A stretch of DNA of 64,000 nucleotides, from assembly GCF_047511655.1 (NCBI RefSeq), contig NC_133399.1, forward strand, positions 4,901,333 to 4,965,332. Direction: 5' to 3'. The stretch is from Castor canadensis. Lineage: Eukaryota > Chordata > Mammalia > Rodentia > Castoridae. This document shows positions 1 through 11,870 of the stretch, one piece after another; positions within the stretch are counted from its first letter, which is position 1, and each line of letters opens with the position of its first letter. A program made the translations under genes and the position numbers. The notes below the pieces were generated by a model. That model was not told the origin of the DNA and made no database searches. It saw only the letters and a list, made by a program, of their open reading frames with translations.

Positions 1-2639
1 GGTGCTGCCACTGGGGGATCCCATTGAGCTTGACAGTAGTGGGTGTTATGAGAATGACCAGATGAGGGCTGGTCCATCGAAGTCCCAATGGAGAGGGTAA
101 AAGATCTTTTAGGAGAAACAGATCCCCTGGTTTAACAGAAATTGTTATAGGGTGGGGCAGGATCTGGTCTGCATGCTCTTTGAGAAGTTCCCTGAGAAGA
201 TTAAGATAAAGCAAATAGTCATCCAGAGGAGCAGGGTGTGTTGGAGGCAAGTTTTCTAAGAGAAATGGGTGACCATATATTATTTAAGACCCAAATAGGA
301 ATATTAGGGGGAGCATAAAAGGTATCTGCTAAGGGACTGCATACCTAGGGATCTAAATTTTGTAAAATCCTATAACTCCCAAGCTTGTTGTAAGCTGTCT
401 TAAGGTATTGGGGGGAGGGAAATGGAAGATTGGGTTGATTTACTCATGACTCAGGCAATGAGTCTGTCCCTTTAAGAACACACCTAGGTAAGTGACCTGA
501 GGGAGACATAACAGAGCCTTCTCCTTAGAGATGTTGTATTCCTGGAGGCCAGAAAATTTTAAAAGGGACTCAGTTGCATTGCAGATAAGGGGCTCTGTGC
601 CTCTGCATTGAAGAAGGGTGGCCTCTGGGTAGAGCCAATCTAATAAGTCTCTGGTTAGGGCCTGTCCACAAAGATGAGGGCCGTCTTTAAATCCTTGTGG
701 CAAGACTGACCACGTTAGTTGTTATGAAGCATTTGTGGGATCTTTAAAGGTAAATAGAGGCTGACTGTCAGGGTGCAGGTTAAATGTAACACTGTTGGAT
801 AAAAGAGAGATTTAACTCATCATTTTACATAAATTGACACTTTTAACTCTGTCAGTGTTTGTACCATATTTAGATAAATCTAGATACTGAACACAGTTAT
901 AAGGTGGTCATTTAAGAGAACATTGCAAGAGCAAATGTATAAATGAACTCTGATTCAGTAGTACTTAAAGTTTGACAAGAACAGCAGAAAACATAATTTC
1001 TTTGATAAAGTCTTTTACTGTAACTTTTTTTTGTAGATGTTACTCAGAGCAGAACAATATTAAGATAACTGTTATTTTATAGTCACAGAGAATTTGATTT
1101 TAGTTTGACATGACTCTAAAAATCTTGTAGGCAACTCTTAGATTACATTTAACTTTAACTTTATTACATATTGAAGCTTATTATTATACATTTTTAAAAC
1201 TTACTTAGACTTTTATATAACATACTAAACCCTTTGATGGCTTGTCTTTATCCCTCCTATTTGAAACAATATTTAGGACAAACCCTTTTTCATTAAATCC
1301 TTTTTATCTAAAAATATTTTTTTAACTTTAAAAAAATACGTTTATTACCTATCTATATCTTTTTTAGTTGTTTACTTTGTACCTTGTATTTTAAAATTAA
1401 TTTTTATGAGAATTTTAAATTTATTATAGGAGCTGAAGTAACTAGTTAGTAGTCCTTGTTTTTAAGGTATTTATGATAGGCAGAAGGCCTCATCGTCCTC
1501 AGGCTTGAGGGGATATTGTTTTGGTGTGGAAACTGTGAGGGATTTTTGAGTTTTATTTGAATAGGGAGGGCCATCAAGTCTCACCTTACACTCATTTTAT
1601 CAGTTTACATCATGGGATCTATTTGTTTTTGAATAAGGGGGCAGCAGAGATAGTTGCCTGGGGGAGGAGAATTTTAGTTTTTAGTTGTTATAGTAAATCT
1701 TATTCCAGCAGGGACACTGGAGTTTTAGGTACTATGAGGAATGAGTGACAGAAGAGGAGGTCTCCCCAAGAGAAGGCCAGAGGCTGGGTAAACTAGCACT
1801 CTAGGGGCTGACCAGATTTGTCCTGAATGATAACCTTGTCATTGGACTGGTGACCAGGAGAGAAAGATAAGACAGAGAAATGGGCTCTGATGTGTAGGAT
1901 GAAAATGACCTTTAGCTTTTTTACCATTATGACTACCCTAAGGCTCCAAGAACTGGAGTGTGGACAGGAGGCCAGGACCCATCAATCCATGGGAGGTGGC
2001 ACCTCACCTTCCATCTGGAGATAGGGGCACTTAGACCTCCAGTGGTTACCTTTGAAGAGAGGGCAGGCTCCTGGTTGGGGGCAGGGCTGTCTTCCGGGTT
2101 GTCCCCCTTAAGCATTCTCTGTAGAAGTGCCCCTCCTGTCCACCATGGTAGCAAATTTGAGATGTAGGCCCCAGTTGGGTGGGTGCAGTAATGAGGTCAT
2201 GTCTCTTATCTTTCTCTCTATTAGTAATGTCCCAGTTATAATATACAGATATGGCTAGTTGTATTAGTTGATTCAATGACTTTTCTCCTTCAGCCATAGA
2301 CTGAGTTTTCTACAAATATCTGGGGCTGACTGTTAGAAGTTTATCTTTGAGGAGAACCTCTCTCACCTGTGACTCTGGGTCCATCATGGTATGTTTTCTG
2401 ATCGCCTCCTTAAGATGTTGTAGAAAGATAAGGGGATTTTCTTTTATGGCATTGCTGTAAAGCAAAGTTGTTATTTTACATTGGCACCTGACACTCTGGA
2501 GAGCAGGTCTTTGAACTGTTCTAGGCCTCAGTTTAACCTAGACTAGGTTAAACTACTTTTTTCATTATGAGATGGCTGAAGTGGCATTAATGACAGTTAT
2601 CTTTTTATTATTATTAATATTATTATTTTTATTATTTGA

Positions 2640-2815
2640 TTTAGTAATGTTGGGGAATTGAACCTAGGGCTTTGTACATGCTGGGCAAAAATTTTTCCAT
2701 TGGGCTACTTCTTTAGCTAAAAATATTTTTTTATCTTTAGCTGTGTTGGATTTGAACTCTGGGCTTTATGCCTGTAAAGTGGCACTCTACTACTTGAGTT
2801 ATATCATTAGTCCCT
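2640..2815 (-). repeat. Two diverged ID/dID-type SINE fragments
   Basis: Two antisense tRNA-derived SINE pieces sit back to back inside the retrovirus remnant. The first (about 2,640-2,720) keeps the 'gggaattgaacctagggctt' wording of a generic ID element. The second (about 2,735-2,815) has 'ggatttgaactctgggctt', the dID style. Both are well diverged, which supports an old age for the host element. Confidence 0.6.
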
Positions 2816-5291
2816 TTTAGTGTGGATCAGTTAAGGGGACTGTCTGTGCCCCTGTAGGTAGGTGTATTTATTTTTTCATTTCTAGGTGTCACTAGTATTG
2901 GGGTTTATTGTAAATGGTAATCATTTTTAACCTGAGTGGCCTGGGCCAGAACGCTTTTTTTTTTTCTTCAATGAGAAAAAAGTCTGGTCTAGTAGAGGCA
3001 TAATATCCTTTTATGTTAATTGAAAGGTTTGGACCTCTTCCTACCATTAGCTCTTGAAGGTGGGAAGCACCCATTAGGACGTTTTGGATATTGGGGTGAG
3101 CAGGTGGTGGAGCAGTAGGGGTGAGCCTTGTCATTGATAAGGGGCTTTTCTGGTCCTCCTTTCCATGTTTATCCTGTGGCTTACAAAGAATGGCCAGGGT
3201 TTGAGTATCTAAATAGTAATTGTGGAGCCACTCTAAAATGACAGAAAATTTGTATGGAGACCTTAGTTTACTTTTTTACTTTTATAGAAAAGGTCTAATT
3301 GGAGTATGGTATTTTTAATTTAAGGAACCCTGTGAAGGCCACTTCTCTTGGTCACCCAAGGCATATTGAGGCCAGGCCTTAGTACAAAGCTTTTAACATC
3401 TTCAAGGCAGAAGACTGGAAAGTGCAGATCCCATCTAGAAAGAAAAATATGTTAGGATCCTGCCTTTCAGCTAATAGCAGGCAGCCTCTTTAATAAAGGT
3501 TACTTTTGATAGAGGAATAAATCATGTGTAAAGTTAGAGAGGGGCATTCAGAGGGCATTTTGGGCCAATAATAGAACCATATGGGACAGCTAGTGTTAAT
3601 ATTTGCAGGAAAAATTTATGTTAAGGCCAAAAGTATAGAAAATTTTAAATGAGAAGTTTAGAGGCTACAGTAATGTGTTATTTTTGGGACTATAACCTTG
3701 AGTTAACAATTGGATTACAAGGGCTGGGTTTGGTGCCAGGGGTGAGCTGGGGCTAGGAGCAGGGCCTGTGCAAGGTGTCTCTCCCTCCACATATGCCCAG
3801 GACAAGAAAGCCTGACTGCCTAGGCCTGATCCTGCAGCCCATCACCCCTCCCCCCTTCCTGTGTACTCTGTGTGCATTTATTTTAGGGGAAGTGGTGATG
3901 GGCTGCAGCCATTGCCATGTGTGGCTGGAAGCCCAGGATGTGCTGGGTCTTCTCTGTGGATTTTCTTAGCCATGGCAGGTGTTTTCACTGTGTCCAGAAG
4001 CTGGCATCCTGTGCACAAGTGTGCCTGCTTGTTTTCCCTCCTTCCTTTGTGGGGGCAGAGTTAGAGCACAAATGTGGCAGCCACAGTTTTGTAAGTGCTT
4101 TTGTAAAGCAGCTGATTTAAAGTTATTTTAGACTGAGAGGCTTGGCAAACTAGTTGGAATAATTTAAGTCATAAGGTACCATGTTACAAGTTTTTCATGG
4201 GAGGCAGGGTCCCAGTAAGCCCAGGGAGGGGAAGGCAGACAGAGACAAAGGACACGTGGTGGGACCATGGAGGAAGCAGAAAAGGTGTGCTGACATCTTA
4301 GGTAAGGGATGGGAAGGCAGAGCCTGGAGGCATGACACATGCCTGAGGGATTAGCCATCACTGTGTCTCTAGGTCACTCCCATTGACTGGTACTGGAACA
4401 TTTTCAACAACACAAAACTTCCATTTTCCTGTCGCTGTCTCAGGAAAAAGGGACATTAGATAGGAGGGGGGGAAGAGAAGCAGTCGTCATATGCCATAAT
4501 TAAACAGGATTCTGCCAACATAGCATGAGGCATACTGAATAAACTTGGGGCTTGGTCTCAGCCCACAGGGAGGAAGCATGAGCTCCCCAGAGCCAGCATT
4601 GCCTTGAGGCCAGAGTTGGCAAGGAGTGGTTTGTTTAACTCCATGACAGGAAAGTTTTTCAGGAAGATGGGAAGAGACAAGGAGCATAAGCAGTATAAGA
4701 AGTCTGCTTACATGGGGAAGGAAGAGGTTTGGGAGAGGATTTGGTTTGTTGGCAGGGTCAAAGGAAGGGAAGGTTTCAGAGTCAGGGACATTAATTGGGG
4801 TTTTGATGGCCAGAAGGACTTGGCAGGGGAACAAGAGGTGCAGAGAGAAGGCTAGAACAGAGATAAGAGAAGGCCTGGACATAGGGAATCTCCTTTCATT
4901 TTCCAGTGCGTTCACAGAATGTTAGGGTTAAGTGTGCCATCTTGTGGCCATTTAGAGTTATTGTCCAATTGGTATTGTGGCCAAGCCTGATTGCAAAGAA
5001 AATGAGTTTTTTTTTGCCTTTAGATCAGGCGAGAGCCATATGGGCTTGAGGTTGGCCAGCAGACAGCCCAGAGGGGTGTCTGAGGGAATTTTGGAAGGTC
5101 CAGTGCCCATGGTGAGACCCAGTCCGAGGAAGAATATGGTGAGCATCCCCGATATATTCCTTTCCTGGACAAAACAGAGAAGTTCAGGGACCTCAAAGGA
5201 ACATCTTCGCTGAGAGGATCATCTACGCCTCAGGAACCTGGTTCCTGAGCTGAGTGAGTCGGGACCTAGTACTATGGTTTTTGACCAACCA

Positions 5292-5316
5292 AGAGAGAGA
5301 GAGAGAGAGAGAGAGA
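5292..5316. repeat. (AG)n microsatellite
   Basis: About twelve AG units in a row, inside the leader region of the minus-strand retrovirus remnant. Confidence 0.95.
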
Positions 5317-5697
5317 ACCATGACTCATGGCGTGGCAGCTTGAGGGAACTCACCAAGGGAGGACCGAGTAAATCAGCCGGTGGTTACAGGAAGCTCACTG
5401 ACCTTGAGGAGGTTCCCTGTGAGAGTGGCAATGACAGCACTAGTCTAGGAACAGGTGTCCCAGCAAAGCAGCTCACATCCCAGCAAGTTTATCCAGGCTT
5501 AAGGAAGGCAGCTCCCACCTATGTAGCATTGGCAAGCTGATATAAACCCTCAGCCCAGCACCCCTATATAGGAGATGTCTGCCTTGTGGCCAAAGTAGGC
5601 TTGGGAGTGCAGTATATTTCAGGAGGGCCTGGAGTCACTGACTGGGAGAGCAAGATCGATGCTGGAAGCTCACCTGTTCCTGGCCAATGCACCAAAT

Positions 5698-6368
5698 GTT
5701 AGGGAAACACGGCATACTGCACACAAAGGAGGCTCACAAGAGTTATCTCATGTCCAAAAGTTTAATAAGCAGGGTGGCTGGCCCAGAGAAAATGGTGCAG
5801 CAGCTTTTCTCTTCAGGTCTGGCCTTAAGTAGCGTTTGGGAGAAAGCAAGGACAAGGGATGGACAAAGAGAGGGGGTGGGGGATAAGGAACAGTGGACTT
5901 TGATCTGTAAGGGATGAGACCAGCTGTAGAAGCAAGTCTAAGGGCAGGCAAAGGGAGGTGGTGGGAGATAAGGAACAGTGGGCTTTGTTCTGCAAGGGGT
6001 GAAACCAGCTGCGGCTTAGGCTGAAGAAGGGGCAGTTCTTATCACTATGCATGAATGACAGAGTTGTTTTTCACACCAGTTATCTCACTGTAATGCATTG
6101 TCACCCTGTGTCTTTATCTGCTGCTGTAGTTCTCACCTACTCTTCGTCATAGGCTTGGCAGAAACCACCCCTGCTGATTGGTCTCATGGTGAAAGGTTTT
6201 CAGTTGCTGTGTTCTATCTCTTCTGAACAGCATGCATATTTACTATTTATTGTTACTGATCTGGTTTAACAAAGGACAAAATACTTCAGCCCTCCTTCAC
6301 AAGGGGAGAGCTGCCCCTAACTACACCCAAGGCACCTGTAACCCTGTAAATTTCACTGTACTTAAGCC
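5698..6368 (-). mobile_element. 5' LTR of the minus-strand ERV1 remnant
   Basis: On the plus strand the LTR starts with TG at 5,698 (the LTR 3' end, read on the minus strand). An ATTAAA polyadenylation-like signal lies near 5,761-5,766 on the minus strand. The outer end near 6,368 is placed by a CA just before env-like sequence of another element begins, and is uncertain by tens of bases. Confidence 0.6.
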
Positions 6369-6389
6369 ATCTTATTAAATGGAGAAAAG

Positions 6390-7287
6390 TAATTTGTGTA
6401 AAAGTGGATAAAAAGGGTCTTGACCCTGACAGTCTGATACACCTCAAGTTAGTAACTGTTACCCACGAGATTTCCTCATATCAAGTTTTTCACTCCTTTT
6501 ATAAGGGGATGAGGAGTAAAATTTCCATCTCTGCCAAAGCTAAAAAGTTGTTCCTCTCACTGGCTGAGTTTATATCCCAGACACTAAGTGTAACTTCATG
6601 CTATGTTTGTGGGGGAACCAACATGGGAGACAATTGGGCTTGGGAAAAAGATGACAAATGGTCTCCTGAATAGATCATCCAGTACTATGGTCCTGCCACC
6701 TGGGCAAAAGACCGTTCTGGGGCTATCGCACCCCTATATATATATACTCAACCACATCATCAGGCTACAGGCTGTTGTGGAAATTATGACTAATGAAGCT
6801 GCAAGAGCCCTCAGTTTGCTGACAAAACAAAGTACTAGAATGTGCAATGCCATCTATCAGAACCACTTGGCTTTAGACTATTTGCTTGTTTCTGAGGAAT
6901 AAGTTTGTAAAAATTGAACATAAACAATTGCTGCTTACAGATTAATGATTATTTTAAAGGTCATAAAGACATCATAGACAAAATGAGAAAGCTTGCCCAT
7001 GTCCCCATCCAGACTCGGTGAGGATGGGATCCCAATGACCTGAGTGGAGGATGGCTTTCTGCTTTAGGTGGATTCAAAACCCTGATGGGGCAATGGGCCT
7101 AATCCTGGAGCATGCCTATTCTGCCCTGCCTGGTTCCTCTGGTGCTACGGTCTATAAGGACGATTCTGGAGGCCATGATAGAAAGGAAAATGGCCACACA
7201 GGTAATGATGCTGTGGAAATACAAACCCCTAGATCGAGATGATGCTCTCTGACCCTAGTTGGGACCAAGCATCAAAGTGGGGAATAA
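6390..7287 (+). mobile_element. Env remnant of a second class I endogenous retrovirus
   Basis: Plus-strand sequence encodes a surface-protein segment with a CYVCGG-type motif near 6,600 and, around 6,760-6,900, a transmembrane-subunit stretch of immunosuppressive-domain type (ALDYLL near its end). A purine-rich tract just before 7,288 fits a polypurine tract ahead of the 3' LTR. It is a broken fossil with several breaks. No pol or gag of this element is seen, because the left side abuts the LTR of the opposite-strand retrovirus. The env style is of class I, close to the HERV-I/MER34 kind as I remember it. Confidence 0.7.
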
Positions 7288-7660
7288 TGTAGCAGGGATG
7301 AGGATCAGAAGAAAACAGACTAGCCCTGAGTCCTGAGAAAGTAGTAGGGAGGAAGGGATGGTGCAGCAGAGATACAACCTAAAGAACTCAAAGGTGAAGA
7401 AGGTCACATAGTACTAGGGGTGGAAGGGCACTAAACAACTAGGCTGAAGTAGCCTATAGAATTGCATCTAACCACATATGGGCTAAACCTTGTTTTTTAA
7501 TTCTATTGCATCTGTAACTGCTTGCAAGGGTATATAAAGTGAGACCCCTTTGTTCTTGGGGCTCAGTCTTTGAACATGAGTTCACTGGGTCTGTGTTGGT
7601 ACAATAAACATTGCTTCCTGCTAAATTGTCTTGAATCTCAGCTAAAAGCCTCCTGCAACA
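7288..7660 (+). mobile_element. 3' LTR of the plus-strand ERV1 remnant
   Basis: Starts TGTAGCAGGG and ends CCTGCAACA (TG...CA). It contains a TATA-like 'gggtatataaag' near 7,528-7,539 and AATAAA near 7,603, about 70 bp apart as expected for U3/R. It directly follows the purine-rich tract and env remnant. About 373 bp. Confidence 0.75.
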
Positions 7661-8389
7661 ATATTATCATATTTTCTCTCCACACAGGATATCAAGTGTT
7701 TTCAAAATGTATGGTTAAGTTATTTCCTGAACATATCAAAATCTTTTTACAAGTAAGGTAAATGCATTTCAGATAACAATGTGTACCTCATGGCAGTGCA
7801 GGTACACTTTTATGTTCCCCCCTCTTTGTCCATACCCCATATGTAACTTTAAAAAATTTTTTCATATCATAAGCTATGATAACCTAGTCTGTAGATGGCA
7901 TTATAATGACCTTGAGTAAATGTTTCTGTGAATGCCACAGGGGAAAGAGAAAGTAAAGATTTTTTGTAGAACTTGTTAGGAAGAACAAAAGAGGCCAGGT
8001 TGTAACTGGGCCCTTTTCCCCTTGCAGATGACTCATTAAAAACTCTCCACCCATCCCTAAAGAAAAATAGACATCACCTTAAGCCATGAACCACCCTTAA
8101 GTCATTATCTTGGGAGGGTCCAAGGGTCATTGAGGATTTTCTGATCCAGTGACCTTCTCCAAGGTAGTACTTATGCAAAAATTTAAAATTTCAAAATGGA
8201 TAATACCCCACACACACCAAACAACCAGTATCAAAAGTTGGAAGGATTCTTCTGAATGTCATTGAGACATCCTTATAGGGTTTTTGTAGGCAAAACTAGC
8301 CAATTTCTGGATTCTGCTAAGCCAGCCCCATGGGGATTTTGGCTTTTAAACTTGACTACACTCTGCCTTCAGCCTTTCTTCACTGACAA
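7661..8389. other. No recognised feature
   Basis: AT-rich unique-looking DNA. I see no repeat, splice-competent exon or RNA gene. Confidence 0.5.
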
Positions 8390-8910
8390 TTTAGTTTTCT
8401 GACCTTTGTTCTTACGGATTTCTGGTGAAGGAAGTCAATGCTTCTCTGGTGTGCTTCTTCTACCATCAGTTCAGACACAATGCATTGTTCATTCATTCTA
8501 ATTCTTGGATGCTGGAAGTGTTGATTTCAGGTTTCTTAACTTGTTTCTTCTGTGTTTGGGGATGTCTCCCCCTATGTCCCTCTATGCAGAAATCTGAAGA
8601 TGTATGTGACTCAATTTTTGTCATAATGATGAACATATTTAATCTCATTGCCCCTTCCCTTCATAAAGAATGTGGAGAGCAGCCTATCAAAAGATATGAG
8701 CAGCTCAGAGAGTCAGCCTGACACACCTCTGCTCCTGGGAGTAAATTTTCACCATAGCTCCCCCATTAACCTCAGTATAGGTTCCTGAGAAGTTTATTTT
8801 CCTTGCTGCCTTAAGATAATTGCTACCTTCATGAGTGGCCTGAACAGGTCTGTGTGATGATTCAGTTATAAAGAATATGCATTTAAGTGTCCTTTTCATT
8901 TTTTATTGCT
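8390..8910. repeat. Old interspersed segment similar to 61,000-61,350
   Basis: Stretches such as 'ctcctgggagtaaattttcaccatagctcc' (broken by changes) and the following 'ttaacctca...ttgctacct' line up with 61,214-61,340 in the same order and strand. Both are probably copies of an old L1-derived antisense segment or of an ancient duplication. Confidence 0.45.
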
Positions 8911-8919
8911 CTATTGGTA

Positions 8920-9735
8920 TCAGGATACCTTAGGTGTGAATATGATATTCAGAGAACAGACACAATCCATGTCAATGTTAGATGTCTTGCTTCAGTGTGC
9001 ATAGGTATTTCTCTCTGTTAATCAAGTCAGAAGAGAAGGAAGGAGTATTATGTGAGTTAAATAAACTTAAATTGAAATATATTCCATCTGTTCCTCCTGA
9101 ACAAAAGGAAACATGATTCATTCCTATGTCACCAAATTTATACCCAACTCATTTATGATATCATAAGCTATTTTAAAGCAGTTAACAATTTCAAGTAATA
9201 GCACAAGTTAAGCCTTTCTTCTCATTTCCTCAGGTATCCCTGACTTCTGTATGCCTTTTAAAATGTTTACACACTCAGTGTAAGAGAATGGGCAAAGCCA
9301 TTGTCAAAATATTATGTACAAAAACCTTTTAATCCCACACTAAAAATTTATTGGAGAGCCCATGTAAAAAGTCAGAAAATCAGTTACAGACCAAAAATGA
9401 GAGTAGTCTCACCTTGTATTTCATTAGATAGCACAAGGATGGAATCTTGGCTGCTGTTGTGAGACCATCATGGCTAAGAAGCAGGAACTCTCTGATGAGG
9501 ACTACTCAAGGATTTAGGAAACCTGATGGCTAAGAACCATGGCTTGTCTACTGATAAGGAATCAAATCCTAGACTAAACTAATATCAACAAATTCCTGTG
9601 ACATACAGCATGGTCTTGCTGACCTGAAACACTGGGAGCCCACCAAAAACAACAGCCTTAGTCTGACTATCCAAAGCCCAAATCTTCCCCCAACCCATGA
9701 TCTAGGACAAGTTTATGATAGGAGGCAAATTTATG
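8920..9735. repeat. Segment paralogous to 44,220-44,900
   Basis: An ordered series of matching blocks runs with 44,220-44,900 on the same strand: 'taatcaagtcaga', 'cttctcatttcctca', 'aaaatgt.tacacact', 'cccatgtaaaaag', 'aggaaacctgatg', 'gtctgac.atccaaa'. After the interrupted SINE and LTR the match resumes at 10,435-10,510 (against 44,935-45,030). This looks like a diverged segmental duplication, or two copies of an old repeat not known to me. Confidence 0.6.
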
Positions 9736-9741
9736 AGTGGT

Positions 9742-10425
9742 TTTTTTCTTTGGCATAATGGGATTTGAACTCTGGGCCTTATGCTTAGGCAGATGCTCTA
9801 TAAGTTGAGACAATCCACCAGCTCAGTTTGTGTTCAGTGTTTTCATGATCAGGTCTCATAAACTAATTATCCAGGCTGGCTTCAAACTGCAATCATCCAC
9901 ATATCTGCCTCCTGAGTATGTATTTTTAACTGAAAAAAAAAGGCATGTTGGACTGAAATGCATGCAGAGGTCAATGAGGACAAAGAGATGTGAGACTGAA
10001 AGAAGCACAGGGATGACTCAATACATCAGCACATGCTTTATTGGGAGAAGAATTCTTTTGATGCAGTCTCCTGCAAGATAGCTGAAGTCCACAGCTGCTT
10101 GAAGACTAGGGATAGATACAGGAAGTTAGTGGTAGAAGTCCAAGAAAGAAGGGAATCCCAGGGAGAACTCCCAGGAAGGTCACTAGACAGGAATAGCCTC
10201 CATCAGCCTTCTGCCACTCCTGAGGTAATGGGGTCTTTCTATGAGGCTGGGTGGGAAATTTCTAGTAAATGCCTAAAGGTGAATGTTTGTTATTCTTTAG
10301 GGCTGGGTGTAGAGTTTGTAGTAAGCCACCTGTGATGAGGAAGGGTCCAGTCCTCAATGGCTGCCCTATACTCACCCTAACAATTAGGATTACAGGCTTG
10401 AGCCACCAGCATCTACCTCACACTT
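9742..10425 (-). repeat. B1-dID SINE split by an LTR insertion
   Basis: The dID part and most of the B1 part run antisense from 9,742 to 9,918 up to 'gcctcctgagta'. The B1 head resumes at 10,383 as 'attaggattacaggcttgag'. The 464 bp between them are a lone LTR. Confidence 0.8.
9919..10382 (-). mobile_element. Solo LTR nested in a B1-dID SINE
   Basis: Read on the minus strand the element begins TGTTAGGGTGAG and ends in AAAATACA, with an AATAAA signal in 'cccaataaagcatgtgctg' (plus about 10,030-10,045). The interruption of an otherwise continuous B1 sequence gives both borders. Family not identified; probably a class I LTR. No coding part is attached. Confidence 0.65.
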
Positions 10426-10510
10426 TGAGAGTTATTGGCACATGAACCAGTTTTCAGGAATGACCATCCCCATCTGCACAGAACACAATAAAATCTTGAA
10501 TTCTCAGCAC

Positions 10511-11152
10511 CCCCAGTGCAATATTCCTTTTTGAGTCTTCCCACCCTCCTGTTACAGGGTGCACCTTTATTTTTTTTTGCTTTGCATCACATAAACAAAC
10601 CTCCCCAACTCTCATATCAGATCATAAGGACTACACTGTATTCAGTTGCCCACTGCTTCCCATATAAATCTCTTGCTTATCGTATTTTCTTGGCGAATTT
10701 TTTTACCAAGAAGTGGTACCAAAACCCCCAACACTCTCCTTATATGCCCTTAATGTTCTGTAGAAGCGTGACCACATTTGCTGTTTGATCATGACATTTG
10801 TCCATATTTCTGTTAGCAGTTTCTGTTATCATTTTGTTTAAGCATTTTTCTTAAAAAAATAATTTGGCTACCTTTGCTGTCCTATTTGCAGTGTTTGCCC
10901 ATAAACCAGAAAATGTGGTTTGTGTGCATACCTGACTGTGTTTACTCTGAGATATCCTGGTTCTCAGAACAGGTAAGGAATAACCTCAGGCTTCCATCTA
11001 CTCGTACTAGCTTTGAGCGCATAGAAACGTTTGGTAATGGGGCGATGCAAATCGATGTAAATGAGTGATATAATAGCCATAATGGACTTAGTCTCTTAAT
11101 AATAATAGAAATATATGAAATAATTTGGGAAATTCATATGAAGCATAAAGAT
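10511..11152. other. No recognised feature
   Basis: AT-rich unique-looking DNA with only short chance open frames. Confidence 0.5.
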
Positions 11153-11378
11153 CTTTTTTTTTTTTTTTTTTTTTTGGTAGAACTAGGATTTGAACAAAGG
11201 ACTTCCCTTCAAAGAAAGGAGCTTTACCATTTCAGACATATCTCAAGCTTCTTTTTCTCTAGTTATTTAGTGATAGGGTCTCCAGAACTGTTGGTACAGG
11301 GTGGCCTCAAAACATGATCCTCCTGACTTCAGCCTACCAAGTAGCTAGGATGACAGGTGTGAGCCACCAGGATCCAAC
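11153..11378 (-). repeat. B1-dID SINE
   Basis: Antisense copy: the poly-A tail shows as about 22 T, then 'gatttgaaca...', ending in the B1 head 'caagtagctaggatgacaggtgtgagcc'-type sequence. Confidence 0.85.
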
Positions 11379-11599
11379 AAGTTCTTCCATCTGTACTGTG
11401 TATTATAATGATCTTTCAGATTGGAAGTTGGAATAACCATTGTTTGAAAGAGATCTCAGTTACTGATTAGCTGGTTTGCAGTAGAGAAGATAACATAAGG
11501 AAGAAAGCAATACAAATAATAAAGGTGTCCTGGTCTTTTTGTAGGGTTAATTAAAAGTTGAATTGTTTAGTTCATTTGTTTTTTGTTTGTTTCATTTCA

Positions 11600-11870
11600 T
11601 TTACTTTAGTTTTTTCTAGTGGTAGGGAGGAACCTATGGCCTTGCTCATGCTAGGTAATTGACCTGGCAATAAATTATTCATTTCTTTTCTCAAGGATTC
11701 ATCTGTTTTCAAGTTTCACTGTTTTCACTAAAGGGCAAATAGTTCCTGAGAATGAACCTCCAAAAATAACCAGAGCAAAAAGACTGAAGATGTGGCTCAG
11801 TGGGAGAGAATTTGCTTTGCAAACATAAAAATCTGAATTTAAAACCATGTCACAGCAAAAAAATCAGAAA
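11600..11870. repeat. Two diverged ID SINE fragments in opposite orientation
   Basis: About 11,605-11,675 is an antisense ID fragment ('ggaacctatggccttgctcatgc'-like wording). About 11,785-11,870 is a sense copy beginning 'gaagatgtggctcagtggga' and ending in an A-rich tail. Confidence 0.55.

Larger units (their letters stand above)
1..6368 (-). mobile_element. Old class I (gammaretrovirus-like) endogenous retrovirus, continues past left edge
   Basis: On the minus strand the parts come in retroviral order: a 5' LTR (about 5,698-6,368), a short primer-site-like stretch just inside it (about 5,680-5,697), a leader, a matrix-like gag start near 4,950-5,110, a nucleocapsid zinc-knuckle-like segment near 2,150-2,200, and a reverse-transcriptase-like segment near 440-700 that ends in a conserved VTYLG-type motif. 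The rest of pol, env and the 3' LTR would lie left of the window. It is a fossil with many breaks (well over ten) and carries diverged SINE copies, so it is old. The ERV1 class is inferred from the gag and RT resemblance. The subfamily is not known. Confidence 0.75.

Noticed and set aside
4487-4915. 142-codon minus-strand frame as a host gene
   Set aside because: It lies in the internal part of the retrovirus fossil; no host domain is visible.
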